Shown in pieces: positions 23,117 to 35,800 of a DNA stretch of 64,000 bases. Numbering within the stretch: the first letter of the stretch is position 1; every line of letters begins with the position of its first letter. Location of the stretch: positions 1 to 64,000 of the forward strand of contig WTXD01000084.1 of the NCBI GenBank assembly GCA_022496205.1, written 5' to 3'. Origin of the DNA: Gloeopeniophorella convolvens. Taxonomy: Eukaryota; Basidiomycota; Agaricomycetes; Russulales. The notes under the pieces are model-generated. The model searched no databases and was not told the DNA's origin. It worked only from the letters and a program-made list of their open reading frames with translations. The translations under genes were made by a program, and so were the position numbers.

Positions 23117-24744
23117 CTATTCAAAGTTATCTGGACCATTGAGGAACATCTCTATGTCAAGGTTACCGTCCTTGAGCTCTCGATACTGCCTTCCGGAGGG
23201 TATCGTTCTACAGCAAACGTCACAAAGGCGATCAGAAGTATGGTGTGCGGCGATGAACGGCTCGAGCTGTTTGAGAATGTCCGAGGTATTGTAACCGTCC
23301 GTACTGTAAAAGAGAAACTCGAGCTCGTGCAAGTTAGGTAACAACGCAGTGCCGCCTGGACGCTTCATGGCCTCCGTGACACCGAGCGTGAAGACGTTCT
23401 CCACCTTCACGTACCGGGTCTTGGCGAAAACTGCGAGGATCATGTGCCACTCTTCCACGCGAATGGCCCACTGTATCCCTGGATCTGCAAGCTCGGGATA
23501 CATGTCTTTTTGGACGATGAGCGTGTCCGCGGACGAGAGAGCCTGCGTCAAGGAATTGCATATTGACGCAACGGAGGCCATGAGAACTCCAGGCTCCATG
23601 TACCGAAAGCTGAAAGACAAAGGAGATCTCTGGCGATCCTCCGGCGAAGGATAGGTCTTGATGAAACCACCGTCGCCTGAAAGCCCCAAATGGGCCATGC
23701 CCGGTGCATGGAGCTTTGTCGAACTACGGATGAAGTTGGCCAAAGATGGGATCGCCGTCATGTCGGAGTGATCAGTGAATTGGACCTCGAGTACTTCGAG
23801 CTGTGGCGCCAATATACGACAGACTAGGGCCTCAAGATGAGCGCCAAGACCCCGAAGGGAAATGGTGGACAGCGCGGAGAGTGTCGCCGGGGCCCCGTTG
23901 GGGGTTATCTGGTCTTCGGCATCTTCATCCTCGTCAAGCAAAACGGCGGATACCGATAGGATTAGAGTTTCCAGCTGAGGCATTGCGCATATGTGCCCAA
24001 CAAACTCGTGTAATGCGAAGAGGTCTGCATGAAAATCTTCAAGGTTGACCTCGAGACGAGTGAGGCAAGGAGTGGAAGGTAGGGGAGGGATGATTCCAGT
24101 CAACTCGAGGTTGCGCAACGCTGAGGCGCTCCCTCCGAGAAAGTTGAATGGGAAGACAGGTGACGGATCATCGATGGCGGCTTGGACCTTCAGAGACTGG
24201 AGCTTTGGAGCGGGCTGGGTCATCGACTCGAAAATGCTCTCGAGGGTTTCGGTCGTTCCGAAGAGTCGAACGTCCGTTATGCGATCGGATTGTTCGAGTG
24301 CAAGGAGGACGCCGTCAATGTCCTCCTCCGACCATAGGATGAGCTCCTCGTCATCGTCGTACGCTTCGTCCCAGTAGTCGATAGAGAGAGCAGATGTCGG
24401 AGATAGGCGAGGAAGGATGTCGGCGACGGGCGCTCCGTGAGTGAAATGGAAGTCCATGGTCTTCAGACGATTGGGGGACGAAAGGACAAGCCCGTGCCAC
24501 CGACGGCATACTTGTGCGAGCAGGGGCCACTCCCACACCCAACCTGTCTTGTAGGGTCGGGGCGAGCCAAGTCGGTAGAAGTCGAATATCTTCAGCAGCA
24601 ACTCGTCGGGGGTGCGGTCGATCACCGACTCTGCCCGCATACCATCGCTCGCTATGCCCTCATGAGAAATAAGGAAGACGGAGCGTACAGTCACACCGAC
24701 GCACCTAGGGCATCCACTTGTTGAGAGGCGACAGACCGGCCCAT
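23117..24744 (-). CDS. F-box protein
   Basis: About 524 residues. Exon 1 (MGRSVASQQVDAL, ATG 24744) joins exon 2 through a 53-bp phase-1 intron (GTGCGT...GGCATAG), giving ASDGMRAESVIDRTPDELLL. F-box: TPDELLLKIFDFYRLGSPR ... LAQVCRRWHGLVLSSP. The middle has leucine-rich segments with acidic patches (DEDEDAEDQ). The C-terminal block is VENVFTLGVTEAMKRPGG and LPNLHELEFLFYSTDGYNTS, ending NGPDNFE at 23117. It lies directly upstream of the tandem array and is a more distant relative of it. A TATA-like site sits 64 bp before the ATG. The frame is intact, with SCF adaptor role by family. Confidence 0.82.
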
Positions 24745-24806
24745 CACGGGTTCGCAACAGTTGGGATTCGATATGTCTTGTGCTTCGAGATAGAAGTGGC
24801 TTCTTT

Positions 24807-24815
24807 GGTTATATG
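24807..24815 (-). promoter_or_regulatory. TATA-like element of the F-box gene at 23117-24744
   Basis: Minus-strand ACATATAACC, about 64 bp upstream of the inferred ATG at 24744. Its spacing supports the inferred short first exon. Confidence 0.4.
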
Positions 24816-25944
24816 TAGCTCGAACGTGTGAGGCAAAGAAGTACAGCGGAGACGTGGTGATTGACGCAGAGGCTCAGTTGGACGAGCCGCGTCGGGGCCC
24901 AGATCTAGATCAAAGATCTGCCGAGGACGATTCGGGCCACAGCCGCGCAAATTGTCCGATGGGATTGCCGGCGGCCCAGGGTTCGAACTGCGATGGCAAC
25001 CGGATCATCGACCATAACCTCGTGTCAAGTCCGAGAATCGTCGATGCTTACAACGGCCTCTTCAAGTACATGTCCGACGAAGGGTAGATGACTTTCCGTA
25101 AGAAACTCCAACGTGTCGTGTAATCCGCGCAGTTGAGTATCAAGAACTCGGAGAGGACGATGGCACTTACACTTAGATGACGCCTCGTCCAACACTGGTG
25201 CTGCTAGTCTGGTGCAGCCCTTTTGGTGCGCAGATGTAAAGATTCCACGTGCCATTGCTCCGTACGTACGCGTGGTGATAATTATAACACAGGACCGGCA
25301 CGATGACCCTCCCCCAACGGCGAACCTCGTTGGATTCCGGACCCGGAAATGTGTTACAGGGTAGGTTTGGAACGCCCTGACAGGGCTTGCAGCACTCGCC
25401 GACGCGGGGCGCAGCGTCAGGCACAACACGGTCCCGGTCACGGACTTGGGCTGCCGTTCTCCATGTAAGACAGCGCTCGTATGAGCCTCCTCTCATAGCC
25501 ATAGTTTCTCGCCGGGTGGAGCTATCGGTCTGGGCGAGTCTGATAGGTTCAATGCAGGAGACTGGATCAGTCTGGATGCGTACCGTCAGAGCGAGCAGCA
25601 TACAACGCGACACGTCCGAGTAAGATGCTCGTACGGATAGATATGCTCACGCAAATGGCCCGCGGGGGGTTTGTTTCGAATCTCACTGCGTTCGAGACTC
25701 CAATGCGTGCTACGGAAAATATCTGAGATACCAGCGGAGTATGCGAGGCTGGCCGACGCCGCGGGACGCAGCGCTCAGACGCATATCGCGAGGCCACGGC
25801 CCACGGATCGTCACCCCAGATTCGGGTCGCCATACACGTCTCATAGCGAGGGTTTTCATCTAGAAAAACAGATCTCCGATTCTGCAGACGCAATACACCA
25901 TGAAGACGAAGACAAGTACAAGTATTAAACTTCGTTCTAGGATT
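24816..25944. other. Intergenic stretch, no gene recognised
   Basis: About 1.1 kb holding only short, motif-free open frames on both strands. Confidence 0.45.
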
Positions 25945-27438
25945 CTATACCCCTCGAAGGGCACTTTCAATGAGCGCGCTGTGTTGCCGGTGAAAGGAGA
26001 TCGTTTGGCAACAAAGGTCGATGAAGCGGCCGGAAGCACTGCGCACAACAAGAAGCAGATCAAGCTTGGAGAGGATGTTAGATTGGTCATGCCCATCGAA
26101 GCTGTAAAAGAGCAGCCGAAGCCTGCGGAGGTTTGGTAGAAGGTCAGTTTGAGGTTGTCCTAACGTCTGTGCGATAGCCAAGGTCAAGAAATTCTCCACG
26201 TAGAGGCTAGTCACACCCCCGAAAGTCATGGGCACCGAGTGCCAGTCCGCTCCATGGCCCTCCCAGATGGGCCGTGACTCGTCTCTGAAACCTGAGCGGT
26301 GGCGCTTGATGACCAGTACGTCCACAGATGCGAGCGCTGAAGACAGCGAACGTAGGATTATCGCGGTTGAAGTCATGAACATCCCATGGCCACCATTCTG
26401 GGGCGTCACGCGAAGAGATATCAATGGACCCTCTGCCTCCTGCGATGGAGTGAAGGTTTTGAAGTAGCATTCTTCGTCCGCGATCTCCAGCTGAGCCGCG
26501 ATGGATTGAGATGCCTTTGTGGAGGTGCCGACGAAACGAGAGAGGGAAGGGACGGTGACCACAGAGCTATCCACGAAAAAGATGTTGAGATGTACAAGTT
26601 GGGGGGCGTTAACCCGACTTGCGAGAAGATCAAAGTGTCCACTAAACCCATCGAATGTGAGTTTGGACAACAGGGGCAGCAAAGCCGGCGCTCCGATGGG
26701 TTGGTCTGTGTCGTCAAGAGGGCCAACGCTGTCCCCGAGTCCAAGAGATAGGTTTTCTAGCTTGGACATAGCGCATACGCTTTCGACGAGCCCGCGATAC
26801 TGAGAACCATCCATCACCTCCAACACGTTGTCACTGAGTTCAAAACGAAGGCTACTAAGATGAGAGGCGGAAGGTAGAGGAGGAAGGACGCGGTACAGGT
26901 TAAGAATGCGCAGGGACGGGGTATTCCCGTCGAGAAAGTTGCTCGGAAAGACCGCGGTTGTCATGTCCGACTGGACACGAAGAATTTCGAGTTGCGGAGC
27001 TGGCATAGTCGTCGTTTCGCAGAGTTCCTTGAGAAGATAGTCGGGCCCGAAAAGCGAGATACTGCAGATACGAGGAAGCTGCTCGAGGGCAATCTTGATA
27101 CCTTCTTCATCCATAGGAGGCCATGGCACAGCAACGGGCTCGTCCTCGTCGAATGCTGGCCTATAATAGTCGAGCACGAGAGGGATGCGGGGAAAATGGC
27201 GCAAGATGTCAACAGTAGGCGAGCTGTGGGTGAGATGAAGCCTGAGCCGCAGACGTTTGCTCGACGCTAGGATGAGGTACCGCCATCGGCGACACACGTG
27301 CGTCAGTGAGAGCCAATCCCATTCCCAGCCGTCATTCGGTCCATCTGCACGGTAGACGTCGAAGACTTCCAGGAGCGCCTCATCAGGAAGATCGTCGACC
27401 GCCAGCCTCCGTACCTTGCCGTTCCCTGGATCATGCAT
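25945..27438 (-). CDS. F-box protein (intronless)
   Basis: About 497 residues from ATG 27438 (MHDPGNGKVRRLAVDDLPDE). The frame extends upstream only to a TTG, so this ATG is the best start; no short first exon is needed. F-box: LPDEALLEVFDVYR ... LTHVCRRWRYLILASSKRL. Next come LPLVLDYYRPAFDEDEPVAV (the family acidic linker), leucine-rich middle segments (VPSLSRFVGTSTK), and the C-terminal block VENFLTLAIAQTLGQPQTD and LLPNLRRLRLLFYSFDGHDQ, ending ESALRGV. It lies just downstream of the NWD gene, same strand. Its upstream region contains a copy of a ~140-bp sequence also found upstream of the UstYa-like gene. Confidence 0.82.
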   Translation of the reverse strand: MHDPGNGKVRRLAVDDLPDEALLEVFDVYRADGPNDGWEWDWLSLTHVCRRWRYLILASSKRLRLRLHLTHSSPTVDILRHFPRIPLVLDYYRPAFDEDEPVAVPWPPMDEEGIKIALEQLPRICSISLFGPDYLLKELCETTTMPAPQLEILRVQSDMTTAVFPSNFLDGNTPSLRILNLYRVLPPLPSASHLSSLRFELSDNVLEVMDGSQYRGLVESVCAMSKLENLSLGLGDSVGPLDDTDQPIGAPALLPLLSKLTFDGFSGHFDLLASRVNAPQLVHLNIFFVDSSVVTVPSLSRFVGTSTKASQSIAAQLEIADEECYFKTFTPSQEAEGPLISLRVTPQNGGHGMFMTSTAIILRSLSSALASVDVLVIKRHRSGFRDESRPIWEGHGADWHSVPMTFGGVTSLYVENFLTLAIAQTLGQPQTDLLPNLRRLRLLFYSFDGHDQSNILSKLDLLLVVRSASGRFIDLCCQTISFHRQHSALIESALRGV

Positions 27439-27779
27439 TATCAGATATAGTGAGAGAAGAATCAAGGCAGAGAACTCCAACCGGGGCTGGCAGCAAGTCG
27501 TGATGTTCTATTAGTTACTGTGTACATTCTACGTGCGGTCGCTCTCGTGTCTTGATAACCGTCTTGGAAAGTTGGTCCTTCTGGGCTGTCGCTGTGAGAG
27601 GGTTCAGGGAACTTGGAAGGGTGCGTGAAGGAGGTTAACTGATGAGAAAAGTGACGGGCCCAGCTTTGAGATTGCGTGGCTCGACGTTGGTGGTGTATAT
27701 GCGCGAGTGAGCTCTGCAGAGATGCGTGCAGGCTTCGAAGGGGTGTAAAATCAGCCTCCGAATCCGAACGCGCGGAGCG

Positions 27780-27920
27780 GTGGCATTCGGGTGCCCACGC
27801 GGACATTGCCGGTCGCGACTGTTTGGCGGGGCAGCAGCTACAAGCCGCCGCTCCCATTGGCCGGCCGCGGCACTCGAGACAAGCGCTACCCTATTTTGGC
27901 ACCCCTCAATAAGCTTTCCA
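27780..27920 (+). repeat. Dispersed ~140-bp sequence, copy 1
   Basis: By eye it aligns with 36013-36150 in the same orientation. Shared landmarks in order are ATTGCCGRTCGSGACTGTTT, TCCCATTGG, TTTGGCACC or CTCTGGCACC, and CTTCCAC. It lies between the F-box gene at 25.9-27.4 kb and the NWD gene. The nature is unknown: promoter duplicate or degraded mobile element. Confidence 0.6.
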
Positions 27921-28148
27921 CCTCTTCTCGGCCAAACCGAGGAAACGCAGAGCTGGCATGTTCGCGCCTACAAATTTGCCTTCCAGGAAGACCACAGCCG
28001 CCTTGTCGGACTTCATCAATTGAAGTCTTTCGGTCGCGGAGCCGGCGCAGTCATTATATCGCAAAATGCAAACAGTGCAGCCTCGACGATCAATCTGGAA
28101 ATAGTACAGTGTGAAGGCAATGCGGGACCATACGTATGACGAAGGGCG

Positions 28149-31100
28149 CTAAGGATGTTTCTGTACGAGACGTGTCGCCCAATCTGGCCCATGAACAAAC
28201 CTGCTAAGGTCCAGCTGCGCTGCATGCTTCCCTACCACCCACACGTTGCTCGGACGATATAAGCAGTCCCTGTACACTTGTGGGACCCACATAAGGAGTT
28301 CTCCGTTATCTCCACCGCGGATCCAGCCATCTTCATCGACGACAGAGGAATCACTGAAGTTCGCAGCCTTGGGAGTTACTATTCCGTGATTTGCAGGCTG
28401 TGAATTGTCCACAGTAGAAGACACAGCTGAACCATGTTCGTGAGGGGGACGTATCACGTTAGGGTCGGATCGGTAGCTGTGCTTGGGAGCGTACCTGTCG
28501 TACTCGCTCTAGCCTCGATATGCCATAGACGGACGGTATAGTCCAATGAGCCTGAGGCAATACATCGACCATCTGGAGACGTTGCGACTGAGGAAATACC
28601 GTCTGAATGGCCTCGAAACGGGCCTGCAACGACTGCGCCCGTCGCAGTATCCCAGACACGGATAGTCTTGTCGCGCGATCCCGAGGCGATACGGCGACCA
28701 TCAGGGGAGAATGTGACCGACCAGACCACATCTTCGTGCCCCCGAAATGGCTCCCCAACTGCCTCGCCTGTCGCAGCGTCCCAGACACGGATCGTCTTGT
28801 CGTCCGATCCCGAGGCGATACGGCGACCATCTGGGGAGAATGTGACCGACCAGACCTGGCTTTCGTGCCCCCGAAACGGCTCCCCAACTGCCTCGCCTGT
28901 CGCAGCGTCCCAGACACGGATCGTCTTGTCGAACGATCCCGAGGCGATACGGCGACCATCAGGGGAGAATGTGACTGACCAGACCTGGTCTTCGTGCCCC
29001 CGAAATGGCTCCCCAACTGCCTCGCCTGTCGCAGCATCCCAGACACGGATCGTCTTGTCGGACGATCCAGAGGCAATACGGCGACCATCTGGGGAGAATG
29101 TGACCGATGAGACCGGGCCTTCGTGCCCCTGAAATGGCTCCCCAACTGCCTCGCCCGTCACAGCATCCCATACGCGTATCGTACCGTCATATAAACCTGA
29201 GACAATGTGTTGTCCATCTGGAGAGAATGCTACAGACGAGCACGCTCCTCCTAAGGACCGAATAGCCATCACATGCTCTGGCCAATGGGGAACTCTTCCG
29301 CGCTTTAGGGACAATGTATTGGGGAACGCGTTGGCACATTGGGCGAAGACATGGGAGCCGCTTGGCGCGAACGGGAGAGCGGACAGATACAGGTGCGGAG
29401 TGCTATGTGCTACCGGTCTCCCGAAATATTGCACGAACTTGAGGGCGTCGTTGACCAGTGCCGGGAATGCGCCTAGGTCAGATGAAGCCTGTCATGGATA
29501 GATATCAGACGTCAGGACTCCAAACACTCCTTCGGCAGTGTCCATAGAAGCACTCACCGAAGACTTAGATAGCCACAGCGCTAGATTCGCTAATGCTTGT
29601 GACGCGAGATTGGTGTATCCGAGGAGGCTGAGAGCCTCAATCCAATATAAGAGTTTCTCAGACCCAAAGAGCCCACGGAGTTTGTTGAATAGTTGGTCAT
29701 CAAATGAGACCAGCAAGAGATGGTCGTCCCAGGAACGGCAAGCGTATGATAAGGAAGATGGAATGTGTTCGCGTACCCGAGACGAAAGATCCTCAACATC
29801 TTTGTTTGCTTGATGCGAGTTCTCGAGGTTGCAGATGTTCAGTCGAAGGATCTGCGCCATCAGGTCGAGTGAGTCAAGCGCCAACTGGCGATGGGCTTCG
29901 CGAATATCGACGTAGTAGACGTCGCTCCTCCTACGGTCCGTAAGGAAGTCGCGGAAGGATGTATGGAGAGGAACCACAGGGAGGGATGATTCGGCGGATT
30001 CCACGTTGCTGAGGAGGGATCCGAGGTCTCTAACGACCGAGTACACCGACCCGCCGCTTGCGACATCCTTGACATGTCGACGCAGCGATGCGAGGGAGCG
30101 AATAGAGAAAGGCTCGAATGCGGCAATGAATTGTCCCATTACGGACTGATATTGCTTCTTGACATCGGGATCGTCGAGGTCGAAGTACGACCCCAAAATG
30201 GTCAGGTAGAGCTCATCTAGGGGATTGGTGCGTTTGTCTCCAGGAGCGGGATCCAAGAGGCGGCGCATATATACGCTCTCTTCGAGACCGCTCGGAGGGT
30301 TCTTGACGTAGGCGCAAGCGACTGCAGCCCACTGGAATACGCCTTCCGCTTTTTTGGCGAGGTCCTCAGCATAGCTACGCGAACGTTCTGGGAGATTCTC
30401 CATACAGTAGATCAGAACATCGTTGCCAACCTTCGCGGCCAGTACGGGATCATTCATGTATATGATCCTCGCTGACACGGTCGTGGGAAAAGCCGGCACG
30501 ATGTTCTTCTCGGGTCGCGAGGTGATAAGGATGCGGAAGTTCGAAGGGAGTTTTGATGCGTTGTCAGCGAGGAATTTGTGTAGCCCTTGGTCACTAGCCA
30601 CGTCGCCGCTCTCGTCGAGCGCATCGATGACGACGAAAGTAGGCCGGACAAACGTCAAACCGCCGAGTGGCTCTAGCAACAAGGACGAGAAGAGCGTCTC
30701 GTAATCCGTGGTGCCCTGCCTAAGAGACGTATTGGCGTCAATGGCCTTTCCCAGAGCGGTCTTGAAAGACGGAAAGTGGTCGGACAGGTCACGTGCGAGT
30801 GTTGTGAACAGCTTGTACGCATCCTTCTTGTCGTTTGATCGCTCCGTGCGCACGAAGAAGTAGGAACAAGTGAGGCGGCCGATGTCGTCGAAGCGACATG
30901 CGATCTCGTGAGCAATGGAGGATTTTCCCGTGCCAGCTTGCCCGAAAAGTACCAGAGTACGGGTGGATTCGGGATCGTTGACCCAATCGATGATGTGTTC
31001 GATGAACGCTTCCCGTGTCCTCGGAAGGCACCGCTTGTTGCGTTTATAGCGTGAGCCCAATCCGTACGGAATTTCTCTTATCATGGCGTCCAAGCCTGTG

Positions 31101-32895
31101 GGGCAGACATTAGCCGCGCGCAAAGACACTGAGTTACGCCGTAGTACACACCGACAACGGCGACCTCGTTCGAAAGCTGCTCCATTTGACTGTAGATTCG
31201 CCCAATCTGCACGGAAATCTTCGTGACGTCGGTCTGGACCTGAAGCACAGCCACCCCAGACGTGGCGTTCATGAGGTCTAGAAACTGCATCCGGAGGCCA
31301 GCCAGGGCAGTACGATAGTCGTCGATCGTCTCGACGACTTGACCACAACTGGTGACGTTGTACAACAATCGTTTCCCTGGAGAGAGCAAAGCTATATCAG
31401 CACGACAGTTGAAAACCAGGTGGGGCTTAGGACGTACAGAACCCGGTATTCCTTGCGTAAGACTGGATAAAGTCGCCGCAGTCACAGCAATGCTTTAGCA
31501 TGTCTTTCAAGATTCCCGCTTGCTTCGATTTTGGATCCATCGTCAGCAGGGCGCTCGCCACCTGCGCGATGTCGAACGCATCGTGTATGGCCTGAAGAAG
31601 CGTCTTGATGTTGCGATCGCGGTCGATCTGACCCTGGATCGTCTGATTACAGCGAATATAAGATCCACATTCCAATGTCAGATCAGAGCTGTCGTACGCA
31701 CCCTCGGAATGAATGAGAGGATGCTCCACGCCATCTTCGCATATGGATGAATCTGATACAATATATAAACCCACTGGCGCGTAGCTGAGAGGGCATAGAC
31801 GTACCTCTGCGATCTTCCCAGTAATATCTACGACCCACTTCATCCTGTCGACTACAGTTTCCCATGTACTATACAGGTCGCCCGCCTGATCGAGGATTTC
31901 TGGAGATTGGCCCACGATACCTATGGCGGTGGCCGCCGGCTCTGAAAGGGATCGCATGTTCTCAACCGCACTGTCGGCATGGCCTATGCGACGTCCCGCA
32001 TCTACAAGCCAAGGCGACTCGGAGGGGCTGGTCGCTGGGGGTGGGGTGATTGTAGCGTTCCCGGTCGGAATCGGAACGTCGTCGATTCGGTTCAGACTGG
32101 GAGTTGCCGGTGATGCAGAGGTGGTAGCTTGGACTGTCGAAGTGGGGGGCCGTGAAGTCTGTAACAGCACAATCGCTAGGCGCAAGGTTATTTGTTGCGT
32201 CAAGTTTGCTGGGAGCTCCTCGCTAGGGGCTACCTCAAAGGCTTCGCGGAATCGATCAGCCTTCGGAGGAAGGCGGAACCAGCAATACGTTGAAGGCTCA
32301 CCTTGAGGAAGCGTCTGACCCAGGGAATCAAGTGACAGTTCAAGTGTTCCCACCTGAACGTCTCTGAGAGACTCCCGCCTCAAAAATATGCGCAGAGCGA
32401 GACGTGAAGACGAATCGATGGTGCTGGGGAAAATCGTCTGTAACGTGGCATTGTATGAGACATATTGGGGCACCCACAAATCGCCGAGCGTCTCGTTCCA
32501 TTTTACGGACCCGTGCTTGCCCTTGACAGCTGCGGTCACCTGCGTTCTCACCCCGTCGGTCGCAGTAACGAAGAAGCGGCCCTTTTTTTCGAGTACGTGT
32601 TTGACCTTGTCGACGAATCGGACAGGCCCACTATACGCGATGTCTTGGTATTTCAGACCATCCGCCTGCAAGACTGTACACAGATGTGGGAATCAGTTTC
32701 TCAGAGAACCTGTCAGGATGTACTGAGGCTCAAGTACTCACCACTCAGCTTCAGCCTCAGCTGGGTATCACCACCCGAGTACGTTGGATCCGCTGTCGCT
32801 GGCGGACCAGTATTATGATGGACACTGTTTGACGAGGGTTCAACCCTAGTCGCTAACTGAAATCATTATCCGACTTACGCCGATTCTGTGTTCAT
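28149..32895 (-). CDS. NWD protein: N-terminal C2-like region, NACHT NTPase, WD40 repeats
   Basis: Roughly 1,390 residues, STAND/NLR-like architecture. Exon 1 (MNTESA, ATG 32895) joins by a 54-bp intron to an exon ending LRLKLS, then LQADGLKYQDIAYSG, a C2-like region that precedes NACHT in many agaricomycete relatives. A helical linker (IHPYAKMAWSILSFIP, DNFxxAF-type NIKTLLQAIHDAFDIA) follows. The NACHT domain begins about residue 480, with P-loop GQAGTGKSS (~528) and Walker B FVVIDALDES. After a winged/helical region comes an intron near 29.5 kb, six WD40 repeats, another intron, and a tail with EDGWIRGGDNGELLMWVPQV, ending LVQKHP at 28149. Relatives act in heterokaryon incompatibility and non-self sensing (HET-E/D/R family), with WD repeats as sensor. 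All key motifs are present and no stop interrupts the model. Exon boundaries were set by splice signals. Confidence 0.85.
28640..29170 (-). repeat. WD40-encoding tandem repeats, 129-bp unit
   Basis: Near-identical 129-bp (43-codon) units recur with exact period; the landmark GATCC(C/A)GAGGC starts at 28677, 28806, 28935 and 29064. Each codes GHExxVWSVTFSPDGRRIAS followed by GSxDKTIRVWDAATGEAVGE. Differences between units concentrate in the two residues after GHE and the residue in GSxDK. Flanking first and last WD repeats are more diverged. Confidence 0.9.
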
Positions 32896-35800
32896 AGTGG
32901 ACAGCGTTGCGCAGCGTTGGTGGTGAGGGAAGACAGGGTCGAGGATTGCACGTTGCAGTCCGGAGATGCGAATGTGAGAACACGCGGTGATTGACAGGTT
33001 GCTTGGCTGTGCTTGGTCGAAGAACCGACCGACGTCTGCCCTTACGGGCAGTGTATACCGAGTTAGGCAGCCTGGCGCCTATCCGCAGCATCTCCCTAAG
33101 GCGTCGTATAACAAGACAGGTCAGTACTCGGGGACCAAACAGAGAATATAGGAGATCTCTGCGGGTGGACGTGAAGGCTCACGCAAGAAACGCCATTGCT
33201 TCGAAATTACTGCCATAGCGCGCGCATGTCGTGTCTTTTAAAACTGAGATAATACACGGGCGTCTTGGTCGATATGCCGATAAGCAAACGCGCATATCGA
33301 TATCGAAAAAAAATCGAGTCCGCTCGTCCAACCGCAATGCCACGACGTTGCAGAAGATATCGTAGTGAGGCTGTATCACCAACTTCGAGCGACACGGCGA
33401 TCAGGGTCTTTCACCTTTCGTAATGTGACATAGAGCCCGGACTGTCTCTTGAGCGTTGAGTATTTGCGCATTCCTCACGAAGAAACCGGAGACTCACCGC
33501 GCGTTCCGCTCGACATGAAGGTTTCAGCGTCGTGAGATGATGTTGTACGTAACCCAAGGACACGAGAGGCTAGGGGAGCGGGACTGGGAGAGGGGTTTTG
33601 TTGCTCTTGAATCCATTTCCGTGCGCCTCGATGTACAGAGCGCCATGCAGCGCGATAGTCAATCCAAGTCTCTTCCGTCGTGTATCTCTCGCCGTCCCTG
33701 AGAGAGGGTAATCGTCAGGGCACTGGATTCAAGACAACAATTCAAGGACACGACGAGAGGCAGAAATATCGGCAGTTCGTGAATCAGACCGACGCTAGGA
33801 ACGAGAGGATCAGAGAAGGTCAACGTGACAATGGCAAAACCTAGAAAAGACCTATCAATATTCAATGATATGGGCGTGTGCGCCTCAGCTAGAATCGACC
33901 CCAGTTTCGGCCAGAAGATAGGTCCGTGAGATAGTTGCCACAGAACTCCCGCAGCCGTGTAGAGCGCAAGGGATGTACCCGAGGGTTGGCCGCAGTGGGG
34001 AGCTTCCAGGAGGTGTACAGCGAACGCTCAAAGTCGAGGTTCCGCAGGGCTCACTAACGCGTTCATGTGCCCGAGCTTGGTCCAGAAGCGGAACCGAAAA
34101 CAATTTCGCCTGCGGTAATAGATACAAGACATGTCAAGGATTAACCAGGGACAGCGTGCGGCAAAATACAGCACGCACATCGACATAGCCAACCCTTGGA
34201 CAACCCCACGATATACCACCCTAGCTGTGACAGTTGTCCGACAGCGGACATCTCGAGAGTTGAACGTTGAAACGTTGACCGTCGGAGACCGATGAGAGAA
34301 AGCGATTCAAGGCCAACACGGCCCAGGCGGGCACGCCACGCACAGTTGAGTGGAGATGCAGAGTGACAGGCGTCTGATCAGTGGTGACCTCAGGTGGTGA
34401 CCCTCGCTCGACGATGCTGACGACCCGCAGTTTGAATCGCTCCGCACCAGAGGCTGGCCCAGTCGTCGGCCCGCATGGCAGCATCCCGCTGACAAAGACG
34501 GCATACGCCGATTTGGCACCGGGGTCTCAAGATTTTAGACTCCGGGGCTCGAGCCTCGCACCTACCAATTGAACAGCGCTTTCGGCTCCAGGCATCTGAT
34601 GCAACGCAAAACCAAGAGCACCGCGCTCGCAATCCCAGCTTTTCTCCCATACACAATACCCCTCGACGCCATGTAGAGAACCTCGAGTAGGATTGATTGG
34701 ATTGGACGCCGACGCTAGGTGGTACGTAGACGTCTTCAGCCTTTGAGTTTTACCCTTCGTTGACCTTCAGCACTCCTGCTGGCCTAGCACCTCCGTTCGA
34801 AGCGCCAAGTAGTCTGTGCGCACAACCTTTTCCGAAGGCTCCTGTCCAGATGGATCCCATGCCAGAGCGAGGCAGTGTCCCTATGGGTTATCCCAGCGCG
34901 CCTCTCCTGGAGTTGAATCGACCTAAGCATGACGGGTGAGTCTTTCGGCACGGCATGTACCGTGTCCATGAATCGTTGACGGGCTGCCTGTGATCGTTTT
35001 TATGACCCTAGCTCTACTTGACGATAACCCAACCCAGCTTTCATCGATACGCTCCCGTGGCAAGGGGCGGTCCCCCACCTATATCATAATTAGGAGATGT
35101 CATACGGTAAGCACCTAGCGTTCAAGCGTTCCGCTTGATTCATACACTCACCTCTCGCCGGTGTCCCATCTACCAACCTCAATAGATCACCTCCCGCCTT
35201 GCTGATACCAACAGGCAATCGTATCACCATCTGGCTTCTTAGCGAGCGGCCCTACCCAACGATAACATCCTTTGACTCCCCAACAGCATGTCTAAATCGT
35301 GGAAGCCGGGAAGATCTTTTGACCGCGGTTGAACAGAGGAATGAAGCTTGTGTTGAAGTCGTGAGGAGCATGTCTTGGTTAGCGCTGTCAGGACGGAAGA
35401 GTCGGGACGCGCAGCCTCTCGTTTCTTTGCGTACGTTGGTCCTACTAATTCCCGAATACGTTAACCAACGCCCTCCCGTAGTACTGCAAAACTGCGAAGG
35501 ATCTGTCTTTTGGGGCCATGATCATTAAGCATCAGCAACGAAGATTGCTCAATTGCTGAACACCATTGCTATCACGCCCTTCATGACATCATTTTTAACT
35601 CAGCGCGATGTCTGCTCTTATCATATCGTACGCACTGAACAAATCGCAAACGATCTTCCGCTATCGTGCAGGATGTTGAACGTCCAACATTGTCACGACG
35701 ATGCAATCCGGGATTGATTAGAATCCTCGAGCAGACGCCAAAATATAGAAGCCGAAGGAGCGTTGGCCAAGTCCAGGCCCCAGAGCGGCAGGCTGTCTTG

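Noticed and set aside
25025..25613. Overlapping minus-strand frames of 138-146 codons upstream of the F-box gene at 23.1-24.7 kb
   Set aside because: Two different frames overlap, neither has a motif, signal or splice pattern; composition is not gene-like.
28607..29132. Plus-strand open frames of 120-154 codons across the WD40 repeats
   Set aside because: They are repetitive shadows of the 129-bp WD units on the minus strand.
28640..29170. Regular repeats considered as a CRISPR-like or satellite array
   Set aside because: The 129-bp period is an exact number of codons and each unit translates to a standard WD40 repeat within a longer gene.
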